This document shows positions 34,209-41,672 of a stretch of DNA of 41,672 bases, one piece after another. The stretch's first letter is position 1. The number at the start of each line of letters is the position of its first letter. Origin of the DNA: JBBDSH01 sp040905045. GTDB lineage: Bacteria > Pseudomonadota > Gammaproteobacteria > Eutrophobiales > Eutrophobiaceae. The notes beneath the pieces were generated by a model, which was given only the letters and a program-made list of their open reading frames with translations, had not been told where the DNA came from and made no database searches. The stretch is from positions 1-41,672 of the forward strand of contig JBBDSH010000041.1 in assembly GCA_040905045.1 (NCBI GenBank), in the 5' to 3' direction. A program made the translations under genes and the position numbers.

Positions 34209-34235
34209 GAACTTTTCCATATACTGCTTTCTAAA
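34209..34235 (+). promoter_or_regulatory. Possible sigma-E promoter of the Do protease
   Basis: GAACTT (34209-34214), a 15 bp spacer and TCTAAA (34230-34235) resemble the RpoE consensus GGAACTT-N15-16-TCTGA. Sigma-E control of degP-type genes is well known in gammaproteobacteria. The leader to the ATG at 34350 is about 110 nt and contains the repeat at 34243-34315. Confidence 0.55.
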
Positions 34236-34242
34236 ATATTGA

Positions 34243-34315
34243 ACCTCGACACAGGGATTATAGTGAGTTCAGCGCCGGACTAGCCCGCAAGGCGCGGCGG
34301 CGCCCGGCAGAGTGG
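34243..34315 (+). repeat. Further copy of the 29 kb repeat unit, in the degP/degQ leader
   Basis: Shares ACCTCG.C.CAGGGATTA, GTTCAGCGCCGG, CCCGCAAGGCGCGGCGGC and GGCAGAGTGG, in the same order, with the right arm (read on the minus strand) of the inverted repeat at 28992-29438. It lies between the candidate promoter and the protease start codon, so it would be transcribed as a folded leader. Confidence 0.7.
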
Positions 34316-34349
34316 CCGTTCATTCATTGATATTGCAAGAGAGAATCCC

Positions 34350-35729
34350 ATGACCCGATTGAACATCCTCCTGCGGACAAGCCTGTTTCTGACAATGCTG
34401 CTGGCCGTAGTCGTCTGCCGGGCCGCCTTGCCACAGGCCGTTGATGGTGAGGAACTCCCCAGCCTGGCGCCGATGCTGGAACAAACCACCCCGGCGGTGG
34501 TGAATATTGCCACGGAAGGCCGTATTAAAATGCGCCAGAATCCCCTGTTTGCCGATCCCTTCTTCCGGCGTTTTTTCGATATCCCCGATCAGCCCATAGA
34601 AAGAAAAACCCAGTCCCTGGGTTCCGGCGTCATCGTCGACGCCGAACGCGGACTGATCCTGACCAATCATCATGTCATCGCCAATGCCGTACAGATTACC
34701 GTCACCCTGCGCGACGGCCGACACCTGGAAGCCGAGGTGGTCGGCTCCGATCCGGAAACCGACGTGGCCGTGATCCAGGTGCCGGGCAAGAATCTCACGG
34801 CTGTAAAAACCGCCGATTCCGATAACCTGCGGGTGGGGGATTTTGTCGTTGCCATCGGCAATCCCTTCGGTCTGGGTCAGACCGTGACCTCCGGTATTGT
34901 CAGCGCCCTGAGCCGCAGCGGCCTGGGCATTGAAGGCTATGAGGACTTTATCCAGACCGACGCCTCCATCAATCCCGGCAACTCGGGCGGCGCCCTGGTC
35001 AATCTCAGGGGTGAACTGGTGGGCATCAATACCGCCATATTTTCACAGTCCGGCGGCAATATCGGCATCGGTTTTGCCATCCCCATAAACCTTGCCCTGC
35101 AGATCATGGAGCAACTGGTCGATACCGGTGAAGTCAAGCGCGGCTATATCGGTATTACTGTTCAGAACCTCAGTCCCGACCTGGCCGAGGCATTCGGTAT
35201 CGAAAAACAATCCGGCGCTGTCATCAATAATGTTATTTCCGACTCGCCGGCCGAGAAGGCCGGTTTGCAATCCGGCGATGTCATTATCCGGATAAACGAC
35301 AAACCCGTTAAACGCGCGGCGGATGTGCGCAATCATATCGGGCTTTTGCCGGTGGGTGACAAGGTGACGTTCGATATCCTGAGAAAAGGCAAGCGGATCA
35401 AACTGACCGCCGTCCTGGACGAGGGCGGCCAATGGGAGCGAACGGGCGAGGCAGCCGCGCAAAATCCGCGCCTTGAGGGCGCGACCATCGGCGAGATTGA
35501 GGAGGACAGCCGCTATTACGGCCGCCTGGAAGGTGTCAGGGTCGTTGAAGTGGAAAGGGGCAGCCGGCCCTGGCGCAGCGGCCTGCGCGGAGGCGATATC
35601 ATCACCTCGGTGAATCATCACAAGGTGACGAACCTGCAGGAGTTTCTGCAGATCGTCGATCAGGTCAACGGTGCGCTGTTATTCCGGATCATCCGCGGCA
35701 ATACCGCCGCCTTCCTGGTCATCAAGTAG
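34350..35729 (+). CDS. Periplasmic Do-type serine protease (DegP/DegQ family)
   Basis: 459 residues. Signal peptide to about residue 26 (LLAVVVCRAALP). Trypsin-like domain with the triad His108 (TNHHVI), Asp138 (ETDVAV) and Ser212 (GNSGGAL). Two PDZ domains follow (GYIGITVQNLSPDLAEAFGI..., then VRVVEVERGSRPWRSGLRGGD). The LA-loop after residue 60 is short, closer to DegQ than DegP. It degrades and holds misfolded envelope proteins. The stop codon lies inside the REP-like element at 35726. Monocistronic. Confidence 0.95.
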   Translation: MTRLNILLRTSLFLTMLLAVVVCRAALPQAVDGEELPSLAPMLEQTTPAVVNIATEGRIKMRQNPLFADPFFRRFFDIPDQPIERKTQSLGSGVIVDAERGLILTNHHVIANAVQITVTLRDGRHLEAEVVGSDPETDVAVIQVPGKNLTAVKTADSDNLRVGDFVVAIGNPFGLGQTVTSGIVSALSRSGLGIEGYEDFIQTDASINPGNSGGALVNLRGELVGINTAIFSQSGGNIGIGFAIPINLALQIMEQLVDTGEVKRGYIGITVQNLSPDLAEAFGIEKQSGAVINNVISDSPAEKAGLQSGDVIIRINDKPVKRAADVRNHIGLLPVGDKVTFDILRKGKRIKLTAVLDEGGQWERTGEAAAQNPRLEGATIGEIEEDSRYYGRLEGVRVVEVERGSRPWRSGLRGGDIITSVNHHKVTNLQEFLQIVDQVNGALLFRIIRGNTAAFLVIK

Positions 35730-35782
35730 GAGCGGCGACACGCCGCGAATCGCATTATTCGGCCCGGGGGCGGGCCTCCTAC
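35726..35782. repeat. REP-like palindromic element overlapping the protease stop codon
   Basis: GTAGGAG (35726-35732) and CTCCTAC (35776-35782) enclose two small stems (CGGCG-ACA-CGCCG and GGCCCG-GGGG-CGGGCC), a cloverleaf layout typical of GTAGGAGCGGC repeats in gammaproteobacteria. The TAG stop of the protease gene is inside its first arm. A related imperfect unit (GGGAGCGGCGCCCCGG / CCGGGGC...CCGCGCCGCG) follows at about 35817-35866. The pair probably also ends transcription. Confidence 0.75.
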
Positions 35783-35936
35783 TTCCACGGTTTCACCTCA
35801 GTGCAAACCCTGGAAGTGGGAGCGGCGCCCCGGCTTACCACATGCCGGGGCAGGCCGCGCCGCGAAGAATCATAGGTTATCCCGGCCGACTCTTTTCCCG
35901 TATTCCGCTTTGCTTCATGCGGGCTGCAGCTTGTCG

Positions 35937-36896
35937 TTACGCCGAGGCGACTTTACCCTCTTCGTCCTCTGCGGCAACCGGCCGGGTCTGCGAGAAATCG
36001 CATTCCCGGATGGCGTTGGTCATCACTTCAACCACTTTCTTGCGCGGATAGCTCTGTCTGTAGGCCAACGCCACCTCGCGTTCCGGGACCGGCCGCGCGA
36101 AGGGCCGGTAATCCAGCAGGGAATCGACTTCCTGTTTATCGATAATGGAGGAACCGGGCAGGACGGTAACGCCGGAACCGGCCGCGACCATCTGGCGAAT
36201 GGTTTCCAGGGAACTGCCTTCCAGGGTCTTCTGGATCCTGTCTTTCGAGAAGGTATCGCTCTTGCACGCCGGGCAGACTTCCATAACCTGATCCCGGAAA
36301 CAGTTGCCGGCGCGCAACAGCAGCAGGGTTTCGTCAACCAGGTCGTCCGCCTTGATGCTTTTCTTTTTTGAGAGCGGATGGCCCTTGGGCAGCGCCACCA
36401 TGAAAGGCTCCTTGTAAAGAACTTCCGTGGCAATGCCCTGCATCTCGAAGGGCGTCGAGACGATGATCATGTCCAGTTCGCCCTGACGCAGTTTTTCGGC
36501 CAGGTTGGCGGTGAAATCTTCGTCGATGATCAGGGTCAGGTCCGGCGCTTCGCGGGTTAATTGCGGGATCAGCTTGGGCAACAGGTAGGGGCCGATGGTG
36601 TAGATGACTCCGAGCTTGATCCGTCCTTTCAACGGATCCTTGCCTTCTTCGGCGATCAGCTTGATGGTATTGGCCTGCTCCAGCACCTGCTGGGCCTGAC
36701 GGATAATCGGCTCGCCAATGGCTGTAACGGTGACTTCATGTTGATGTCGCTCGAAGACAGTCACGCCCAGTTCGTCTTCCAGCTTTTTGATGGCGACGCT
36801 CAGGGTCGGTTGACTGACAAAGCATGAAGCGGCCGCGCGACCGAAGTGCAGTTCCCGGGCAACAGCGGTGATATAACGAAGTTCCGTCAGTGTCAT
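35937..36896 (-). CDS. oxyR: Hydrogen peroxide-sensing LysR-type regulator OxyR
   Basis: 319 residues from ATG 36896 (MTLTELRYITAVARELHFGRAA), behind AGGA; the longer frame from 36920 begins with TTG and is unlikely. Winged helix at residues 1-60 (SQPTLSVAIKKLEDELG), then the sensor domain with Cys199 and Cys208 in AGNCFRDQVMEVC, the pair that forms the redox disulfide in E. coli OxyR. A further Cys (PAC) follows two residues later. It lies downstream of the HAD and rmuC genes on the same strand. Confidence 0.95.
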   Translation of the reverse strand: MTLTELRYITAVARELHFGRAAASCFVSQPTLSVAIKKLEDELGVTVFERHQHEVTVTAIGEPIIRQAQQVLEQANTIKLIAEEGKDPLKGRIKLGVIYTIGPYLLPKLIPQLTREAPDLTLIIDEDFTANLAEKLRQGELDMIIVSTPFEMQGIATEVLYKEPFMVALPKGHPLSKKKSIKADDLVDETLLLLRAGNCFRDQVMEVCPACKSDTFSKDRIQKTLEGSSLETIRQMVAAGSGVTVLPGSSIIDKQEVDSLLDYRPFARPVPEREVALAYRQSYPRKKVVEVMTNAIRECDFSQTRPVAAEDEEGKVASA

Positions 36897-37003
36897 CTCG
36901 AATCCTGCCGGTGAATTCAATCAATGGGAAATACTATTATGTCCCCAAAAGGGCAGGGAAAGGAAGAGCAGCATGTCGTACCCGTCAGGGCGGCGGATGG
37001 AAA

Positions 37004-37804
37004 TTATTTTGCGGCGGCGGTTTTCCGGTCTTCCCAGCCTTCCTGTGCGCTGTTGTCCACCAGTATGGAGCGCAACATATCCAGGCAAACATGATTGTAA
37101 CCGAATGAATTGCCGGCAATGACGCGGAAGGGATTATCAGCGGTACCGAGTTGATCGACCACCAGTGAGGCGCCGCTGAAATCAGCGTCGGTGGTGAATG
37201 CATGAGTGGTTATGATCGTCTTCAGCCCGGCCTGCAGGGCGGCACGGTTGCCGTTGTGAGTATCCTCCACGGCAATGCAATGCTCCGGCATCAGTCCCAG
37301 TTCCGCCAGGGCGTATTGATAAACCGACGGGGACGGTTTCTTGTCCTCGACGATCTCGCAGGTAACGATGCTGTCGAACAACTCCAGGGCCTGTTCATCC
37401 AGGGTGTTCTTGAGCAGGGCCTCGACGTTTTTTATCGAGGAACTGGTGGCGATGCCCAGGTGTATACCTTCATTTGTGGCGGCATGAATCAACTCGGCCA
37501 CTCCGGGGCGCAGCCGGATGTGGTCGCTGCGCAATTTTTCGCGATAGATTTCGGATTTGCGGCGGTGAATGTTGGCCGCCAGTCTGGTGATGCCGACCCG
37601 GTCCAGGTTTACCAGGTTATGGGTCAGCAGATAGTTGCGGATGCGTTCCCTGCCGCCGGAAATGGCAAGCAGTTGCTTGTATTCGTCGCGGTCCCAGTGG
37701 CAGTCGATGGTGAATTCAGCGAAAGCCTGGTTGAATGCCTGGCGATGGATCTCCTCCGTATCGGCCAGGGTTCCGTCCATGTCGAATATTATGGCGCTTA
37801 ACAT
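37004..37804 (-). CDS. HAD-superfamily hydrolase, CbbY/GPH-like
   Basis: 266 residues. Motif I DMDGTLADTE with both aspartates, motif II ATSSS, motif III lysine in KKPSPSVYQYAL and motif IV AVEDTHNG. The helical cap follows motif I. The sequence is like CbbY-type phosphatases (sugar phosphates such as xylulose-1,5-bisphosphate, or phosphoglycolate). No Calvin-cycle genes are nearby, so the substrate is open. The 96 bp on either side hold no gene. Confidence 0.9.
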   Translation of the reverse strand: MLSAIIFDMDGTLADTEEIHRQAFNQAFAEFTIDCHWDRDEYKQLLAISGGRERIRNYLLTHNLVNLDRVGITRLAANIHRRKSEIYREKLRSDHIRLRPGVAELIHAATNEGIHLGIATSSSIKNVEALLKNTLDEQALELFDSIVTCEIVEDKKPSPSVYQYALAELGLMPEHCIAVEDTHNGNRAALQAGLKTIITTHAFTTDADFSGASLVVDQLGTADNPFRVIAGNSFGYNHVCLDMLRSILVDNSAQEGWEDRKTAAAK

Positions 37805-37899
37805 TGCCTGATCATCATCTTCGGCAGGCTATTTCCCGGAAAGGATGCAAATCGGTCTGTGACACACTGATTGTTCTGTATTTTTATGCTTTTCCAATG

Positions 37900-39231
37900 C
37901 TAGGACATTTCATCCTCGTCGTCCACCGGAATTGTCGGGGTTTGTGAGCGGCTTGCTTCATTGCCCAGTTCCACCCGCTCGATTTTCTCGAAACGGGAGG
38001 ATATCTTGCGGGCCGAGGTATGCACCTGGTCCACATCCTCGTTGGCCTGGCGGATATGCTGCGCCAGAGCGTCCATGCGCTTGCGGAACCGATCGAAATC
38101 CTTGGACAGATAGCCCAGATGTTCCTGGATGACATGCACCTGTTCGCGGGTGGCGGCATCCTTCAGTACCGCCCGCGCGGTGTTCAGGGTGGCCCACATG
38201 GTGGTCGGTGAGACCATCCAGACCCGGGCGGCGTGGGCCTTTTCCACCAGGTCCGGGTGATGGGCCTGGATCTCGGCGAACACCGCCTCGGCCGGGAGAA
38301 ACATGACCGCGCCGTCGGAGGTGGTGCCGGGGATGATGTATTTCGAGGCAATATCATCGATGTGTTTCTGGATGTCCTGCTTGAATTGCCTTTCCGCCTG
38401 GCGGCGTTCGTGTTCGGAAAAGTCCGGGTTGGTCATGGTCCGGTAGCTTTCCAGCGGGAACTTGGCGTCGATGACCACATTGCCGGTGGGTTGCGGCAGG
38501 AACAGGATGCAGTCCGCCACCCGGCCGTTGGGAAGCGTGTACTGCAGGGCGTAGTTCTCCTCGCCGAGAACATTGCGGATGAGCGCGCCTAACTGCACCT
38601 CACCGAAGGCGCCGCGGGAGCGCTTGTCGGAGAGCACTTCCTGCAGGCTGACCACGTTGGTGGACAGTTCCGTGATCTTCTTCTGCGCTTCGTCAATGAG
38701 GGCCAGTCGTTTAAGGATGTCGCTGAAAGTGGCCGTGGTTTTCTCGAAGCCTTCACTGAGGCGTTTCTCCACCTGGCCGCTGATCTGCTGCAGGCGCTCG
38801 TCGGTCTGTTTGGTCAGGCCGTCCATGCGCTTGCCCAGTTCCTCGCTGTTGCGTTTCAAATGATCGCCGATCTGCGTGTGCAGGTGGGTCATGCCGCTTT
38901 GCAGTGTCTCGGAGATTTGTTTAAGGGATTCGCCATGGCGTTTCTCGAATCCGGTCCGGTGCTCCGAGAGTATGGATCGAAGCTCCTCCCGCAGTTCCGC
39001 GAACGACCCGACCAGGCGTTCCCGTAACTGATGGGCATCCTGTTGCTGGGACAGCTTCAGGTCACCAATGCGGTCCTCCAGTTGCTGCAGTCGCCGTGTC
39101 TGTTCCTCCAGCCGGTATTCCAGCTTGGTCGCCGCCTGATTGTCGCCGCCGCGCCCCGGCCGGATCGCCAGCCAGATAACCAGCAGCGACAGGATGATCA
39201 GGAGGATATTGGTTATCAGGGGTTCAAACAT
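37900..39231 (-). CDS. rmuC: DNA recombination protein RmuC
   Basis: 443 residues. One N-terminal membrane segment (ITNILLIILSLLVIWLAI), a long coiled coil (about residues 30-180) and the RmuC domain with a nuclease-like core (RSRGAFGEVQLGALIRNVLGEENY, VIDAKFPLESY, MFLPAEAVFAEI, LGYLSKDFDRFRKRMDAL). RmuC limits inverted-repeat recombination. It is divergent from the SirB1-family gene at 39289. Confidence 0.95.
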   Translation of the reverse strand: MFEPLITNILLIILSLLVIWLAIRPGRGGDNQAATKLEYRLEEQTRRLQQLEDRIGDLKLSQQQDAHQLRERLVGSFAELREELRSILSEHRTGFEKRHGESLKQISETLQSGMTHLHTQIGDHLKRNSEELGKRMDGLTKQTDERLQQISGQVEKRLSEGFEKTTATFSDILKRLALIDEAQKKITELSTNVVSLQEVLSDKRSRGAFGEVQLGALIRNVLGEENYALQYTLPNGRVADCILFLPQPTGNVVIDAKFPLESYRTMTNPDFSEHERRQAERQFKQDIQKHIDDIASKYIIPGTTSDGAVMFLPAEAVFAEIQAHHPDLVEKAHAARVWMVSPTTMWATLNTARAVLKDAATREQVHVIQEHLGYLSKDFDRFRKRMDALAQHIRQANEDVDQVHTSARKISSRFEKIERVELGNEASRSQTPTIPVDDEDEMS

Positions 39232-39288
39232 GGAGCACGGCGGCGCCTCTGTCGGTGGGGATCACTTGTATGTTATAACTGTCGTGCA

Positions 39289-40128
39289 ATGATAAAACCG
39301 GCTCTGAAACGATTCGAACACATTGTCACCGGCGCGGGTGAGAATATCAATCTCGTCGACGGCGCCCTGTTGATTGCCAGTAACGAATACCCGCAACTGG
39401 ACATTCCCGCTTACCGTTCCCGCCTGGAGTCAATGGCCCGGGAACTGCAGGTACAAGTGGACGTATGCCGCAACGCCTCCGACATGATCGATACGGTAAA
39501 CCGGTACCTGTTCGAGGAACAGGGCTTCGCCGGCAATCTGGCGAGTTTCAATGATCCCCGCAACAGCTTTCTCAATGATGTTCTGGATCGCAAACTGGGC
39601 ATACCACTGACCCTGTCCATACTGTATATGGAAATGGGCAACCGTGTCGGTCTTCCCGTCCGCGGCGTTGCCTTTCCCGGCCATTTCCTGGTGAAGGTTG
39701 CTCTGGAAGGGGAAGATGTGGTGTTGGACCCCTTTTCCCGCGGTCTTGTCCTGGACCGGCAGGAATTGCACCAGCGCCTCAGGCATTTCACCGACAGTTA
39801 CCGGAGTGAGCGGAAACTGGAACAATTGCTGGTCCCGGCCGGCAATCGCGACATTCTGCTGCGCATGCTGCGCAATCTGAAAAATGTCTATTTTGAGGCC
39901 GAGGATTACGAGCATGCCCTGGAGATGGTCAATTTCATGCTGGTGCTGGCGCCGGATAACGTCGGGGAAATCCGCGATCGCGCCTATATTCATGATCAGC
40001 TGGACTGTTTCCGGGACGCCATCGATGATTACCAGCGCTACCTGATGTTGTCTCCCGGGGCCGATGATATCTCGTATATACAAAGTCGCCTGACGGACCT
40101 GAAGCAGTCCGCCGGCCGCCTGCACTGA
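39289..40128 (+). CDS. SirB1/transglutaminase-like family protein with TPR tail
   Basis: 279 residues from ATG 39289 (MIKPALKRFEHIV); the longer frame from 39031 runs over the rmuC gene. The core LGIPLTLSILYMEMGNRVGLPVRGVAFPGHFLVKV with LDPFSRG is the SirB1 family signature, a transglutaminase-like fold with the catalytic Cys position not kept. The C-terminal 80 residues form tetratricopeptide-like helices (YEHALEMVNFMLVLAPD, YQRYLMLSPG). Function unknown; widely conserved in gammaproteobacteria. Confidence 0.9.
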   Translation: MIKPALKRFEHIVTGAGENINLVDGALLIASNEYPQLDIPAYRSRLESMARELQVQVDVCRNASDMIDTVNRYLFEEQGFAGNLASFNDPRNSFLNDVLDRKLGIPLTLSILYMEMGNRVGLPVRGVAFPGHFLVKVALEGEDVVLDPFSRGLVLDRQELHQRLRHFTDSYRSERKLEQLLVPAGNRDILLRMLRNLKNVYFEAEDYEHALEMVNFMLVLAPDNVGEIRDRAYIHDQLDCFRDAIDDYQRYLMLSPGADDISYIQSRLTDLKQSAGRLH

Positions 40129-40138
40129 CGGAATCACC

Positions 40139-41215
40139 ATGGGGGACTCGCCCCGGAAGACCATCCGCGGCCGGGGTACCGCCTCGAAAACGGACCCGCG
40201 TTATCTGGATCGGCAGTACGAACCGTTCAACGACGGCTGGGACGGCGATGAGGAAGAAGCGCCCGTCAGGACCACGGTCACCGTGGAGAAACCGCGTACC
40301 GTCATCAGCCGCAATCAGTCACCGGACGTCCCTTTCGATCAATCCCTGAATCCTTATCGCGGCTGTGAACACGGTTGTGTTTATTGCTACGCCCGCCCCA
40401 CCCATGCTTACCTTGACCTCTCCCCGGGTCTGGATTTCGAAACGAAATTGTTCGTCAAGCCGGAGGCGCCGCAACTGCTTCGACGGGAACTGGCGAAAAC
40501 CTCGTACCGCTGCGCCCCGCTGGCCCTGGGTAGCAACACTGATCCTTATCAGCCCATCGAACGGGAATGGAGGGTGACCCGCGGCATTATCGAGGTTCTG
40601 CAAGAGACGCAACACCCGTTAACCATTGTAACCAAGTCGGCTCTGGTAGAACGGGACATCGATCTGCTGGCGCCCATGGCGGAACGGAATCTGGTCCAGG
40701 TTTATGTTTCCGTCACCAGTCTTGATCAAGGCCTGACAAAACGACTGGAACCCCGCAGCGCAGCGCCGGCACGGCGTTTACAGACACTGGCCGAATTGCA
40801 TTCGGCCGGCATTCCCGTGGGTGTATTGTTTGCTCCCGTGATCCCTTTCCTCAATGATTCAGAGATGGAGAGTGTGCTGGAAAAGGCCGCCGCTGCCGGT
40901 GTCGAGTCCGCCGGCTATGTCATGCTGCGCCTGCCTCACGAGGTCAAGGATCTGTTCCGCGACTGGCTGGAGCAGCACGAGCCGGGCAAGGCCGATCATG
41001 TCATGAGCGTCGTCAACGATTTGCGCGGCGGCAAGGACAACGATCCCCGCTTCCACAGCCGCATGCGCGGTTCCGGCAACTACGCCGATCTGATTCGCCA
41101 GCGGTTTGAGAAAGCCTGCCGCAGACTGGACCTGAACCGGAAGAGACGGATACTGGACACATCATTATTTGTCCAGCCGCGAAAACCCTCACCGCAACCA
41201 GATTTATTTGACTGA
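40139..41215 (+). CDS. Radical SAM protein, PA0069 family
   Basis: 358 residues. The 4Fe-4S binding motif is CEHGCVYCYA (CxxxCxxC) near residue 77 in NPYRGCEHGC, followed by LGSNTDPYQPIER and the TIVTKS strand as in SplB-like enzymes. The family is conserved and uncharacterised; spore photoproduct lyase is the nearest well-known relative in fold. It begins 10 bp after the preceding gene and may be co-transcribed with it. Confidence 0.92.
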   Translation: MGDSPRKTIRGRGTASKTDPRYLDRQYEPFNDGWDGDEEEAPVRTTVTVEKPRTVISRNQSPDVPFDQSLNPYRGCEHGCVYCYARPTHAYLDLSPGLDFETKLFVKPEAPQLLRRELAKTSYRCAPLALGSNTDPYQPIEREWRVTRGIIEVLQETQHPLTIVTKSALVERDIDLLAPMAERNLVQVYVSVTSLDQGLTKRLEPRSAAPARRLQTLAELHSAGIPVGVLFAPVIPFLNDSEMESVLEKAAAAGVESAGYVMLRLPHEVKDLFRDWLEQHEPGKADHVMSVVNDLRGGKDNDPRFHSRMRGSGNYADLIRQRFEKACRRLDLNRKRRILDTSLFVQPRKPSPQPDLFD

Positions 41216-41299
41216 CATGTTGCCACCGAATTAAGACCGAACTTTATGATTAAGTGCGATATTTAGCACCACTTCGCGCGCTCTCCGTTAATGATTAAT

Positions 41300-41614
41300 C
41301 TAACCGCCTGTTACCGATTGAAATCCGATCCGGTAGCCCGCCGCTTTTTCCCCCACGGCTTGGCGGATCTTCCGCGCCGTGTCGAGGTCGATACCGGGTA
41401 CGGCGGACAGGGCCTCTTCGTCCGCCGTAAATACCTCTTCCACCGTACTGAAATGCGCCAGCAGGTCCGCGGCCCGTTTGGCACCTATGCCGGGCAGTCC
41501 CTGCAGGATGTAGCGCTGTAGAGCTGCCTTGCCTTTGGGTCGGTAGCCGCGCCGGCGCAAGCGTTTATCTATTGTCCTGCATTGATGGAGGTTGATTCCC
41601 GGTATAATATACAT
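41300..41614 (-). CDS. Helix-hairpin-helix protein, probable truncated ERCC4/Hef-type nuclease C-terminus
   Basis: 104 residues. LQRYILQGLPGIGAKRAADLLAHFSTVEEVFTADEE and ALSAVPGIDLDTARKIRQAVG are tandem HhH motifs like those after the ERCC4 nuclease domain in Hef/XPF-like proteins. The ERCC4 domain is missing: the frame starts only 40 residues before the first HhH with an odd MYIIPGINLHQC. It is therefore probably a broken remnant, possibly cut by insertion of the next gene at the right edge. DNA binding is likely, nuclease activity is not. Confidence 0.6.
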   Translation of the reverse strand: MYIIPGINLHQCRTIDKRLRRRGYRPKGKAALQRYILQGLPGIGAKRAADLLAHFSTVEEVFTADEEALSAVPGIDLDTARKIRQAVGEKAAGYRIGFQSVTGG

Positions 41615-41626
41615 TACTTTATATGT

Positions 41627-41672
41627 ATGAAGACCATAACTATCAATGTAAGTGAGCCGGTGTACGAGGAGT
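41627..41672 (+). CDS. Start of a probable ribbon-helix-helix antitoxin (3' end off the window)
   Basis: ATG 41627 opens the frame MKTITINVSEPVYEE, which is typical of short beta-strand starts in type II antitoxins. TATAAT at about 41602 precedes it, with no good ribosome site. Only 15 residues are visible, so the call is tentative. Confidence 0.45.
   Translation, partial: MKTITINVSEPVYEE

Noticed and set aside
39031..39288. N-terminal extension of the SirB1-family protein
   Set aside because: This part is antisense to the 5' end of rmuC; the family start is MIKPALKRFEHIV at 39289.
1..41672. CRISPR array, tRNA or rRNA genes
   Set aside because: No regularly spaced direct repeats of 24-40 bp and no tRNA-like TTCGA/CCA arrangement were seen on either strand.

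Overview
The window looks like a gammaproteobacterial chromosome segment. The anchors are rplM-rpsI, coq7, an OxyR with its two redox cysteines, rmuC, degP/degQ, a pit/DUF47 phosphate pair, an RpoH-type promoter before hsp20 and REP-like intergenic elements. No tRNA, rRNA or CRISPR array is visible. The left 27 kb is an accessory catabolic island and the right 14 kb is ordinary core genome.

Positions 1-5339 (minus strand): a TonB-dependent receptor followed by two tandem paralogous HAL/PAL-fold lyases with signal peptides; the second runs off the left edge. Both lack the Ala-Ser-Gly triad that forms the MIO cofactor (Thr-Asn-Gly and Thr-Leu-Gly instead). A decayed third paralog seems to lie upstream (about 5640-5805). 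MIO-free members of this fold include ergothionase, which eliminates trimethylamine (TMA) from the betaine ergothioneine.

Positions 5940-13937 (plus): trimethylamine dehydrogenase with all visible substrate-bowl, flavin and Fe-S residues, a membrane Fe-S electron-transfer protein (EtfD/DgcB-like), an LRV-repeat protein, and ETF beta and alpha. This makes a full electron route from TMA to quinone.

Positions 14178-27176 (plus): a DAO-family flavoprotein, a glutamine-synthetase-family ligase, N-methylglutamate synthase mgsABC, two small unknown proteins, and four sarcosine-oxidase-like subunits that fit N-methylglutamate dehydrogenase, in the order B, C, D, A.

The three transcription units (receptor-lyases, TMA dehydrogenase-ETF, N-methylglutamate pathway) each begin with nearly the same 45-50 bp promoter: a palindrome ATTAG-N5-CTAAT just upstream of TTGATT-N16-TATNTT. 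This suggests one regulon. My proposed reading is that the receptor imports a bulky trimethylammonium betaine, periplasmic MIO-free lyases release TMA from it, and TMA is demethylated through dimethylamine and methylamine to ammonium and one-carbon units. No recognised dimethylamine dehydrogenase or monooxygenase is present, so that step is a gap.

Positions 27407-41672: rpsI, rplM, coq7; a repeat-rich spacer; two small proteins plus a YeiH-family transporter; pit and its DUF47 partner; hsp20; a Do-type protease; oxyR, a HAD hydrolase and rmuC; a SirB1-family protein; a PA0069-family radical SAM protein; a truncated helix-hairpin-helix protein; and the start of a probable antitoxin gene at the right edge.
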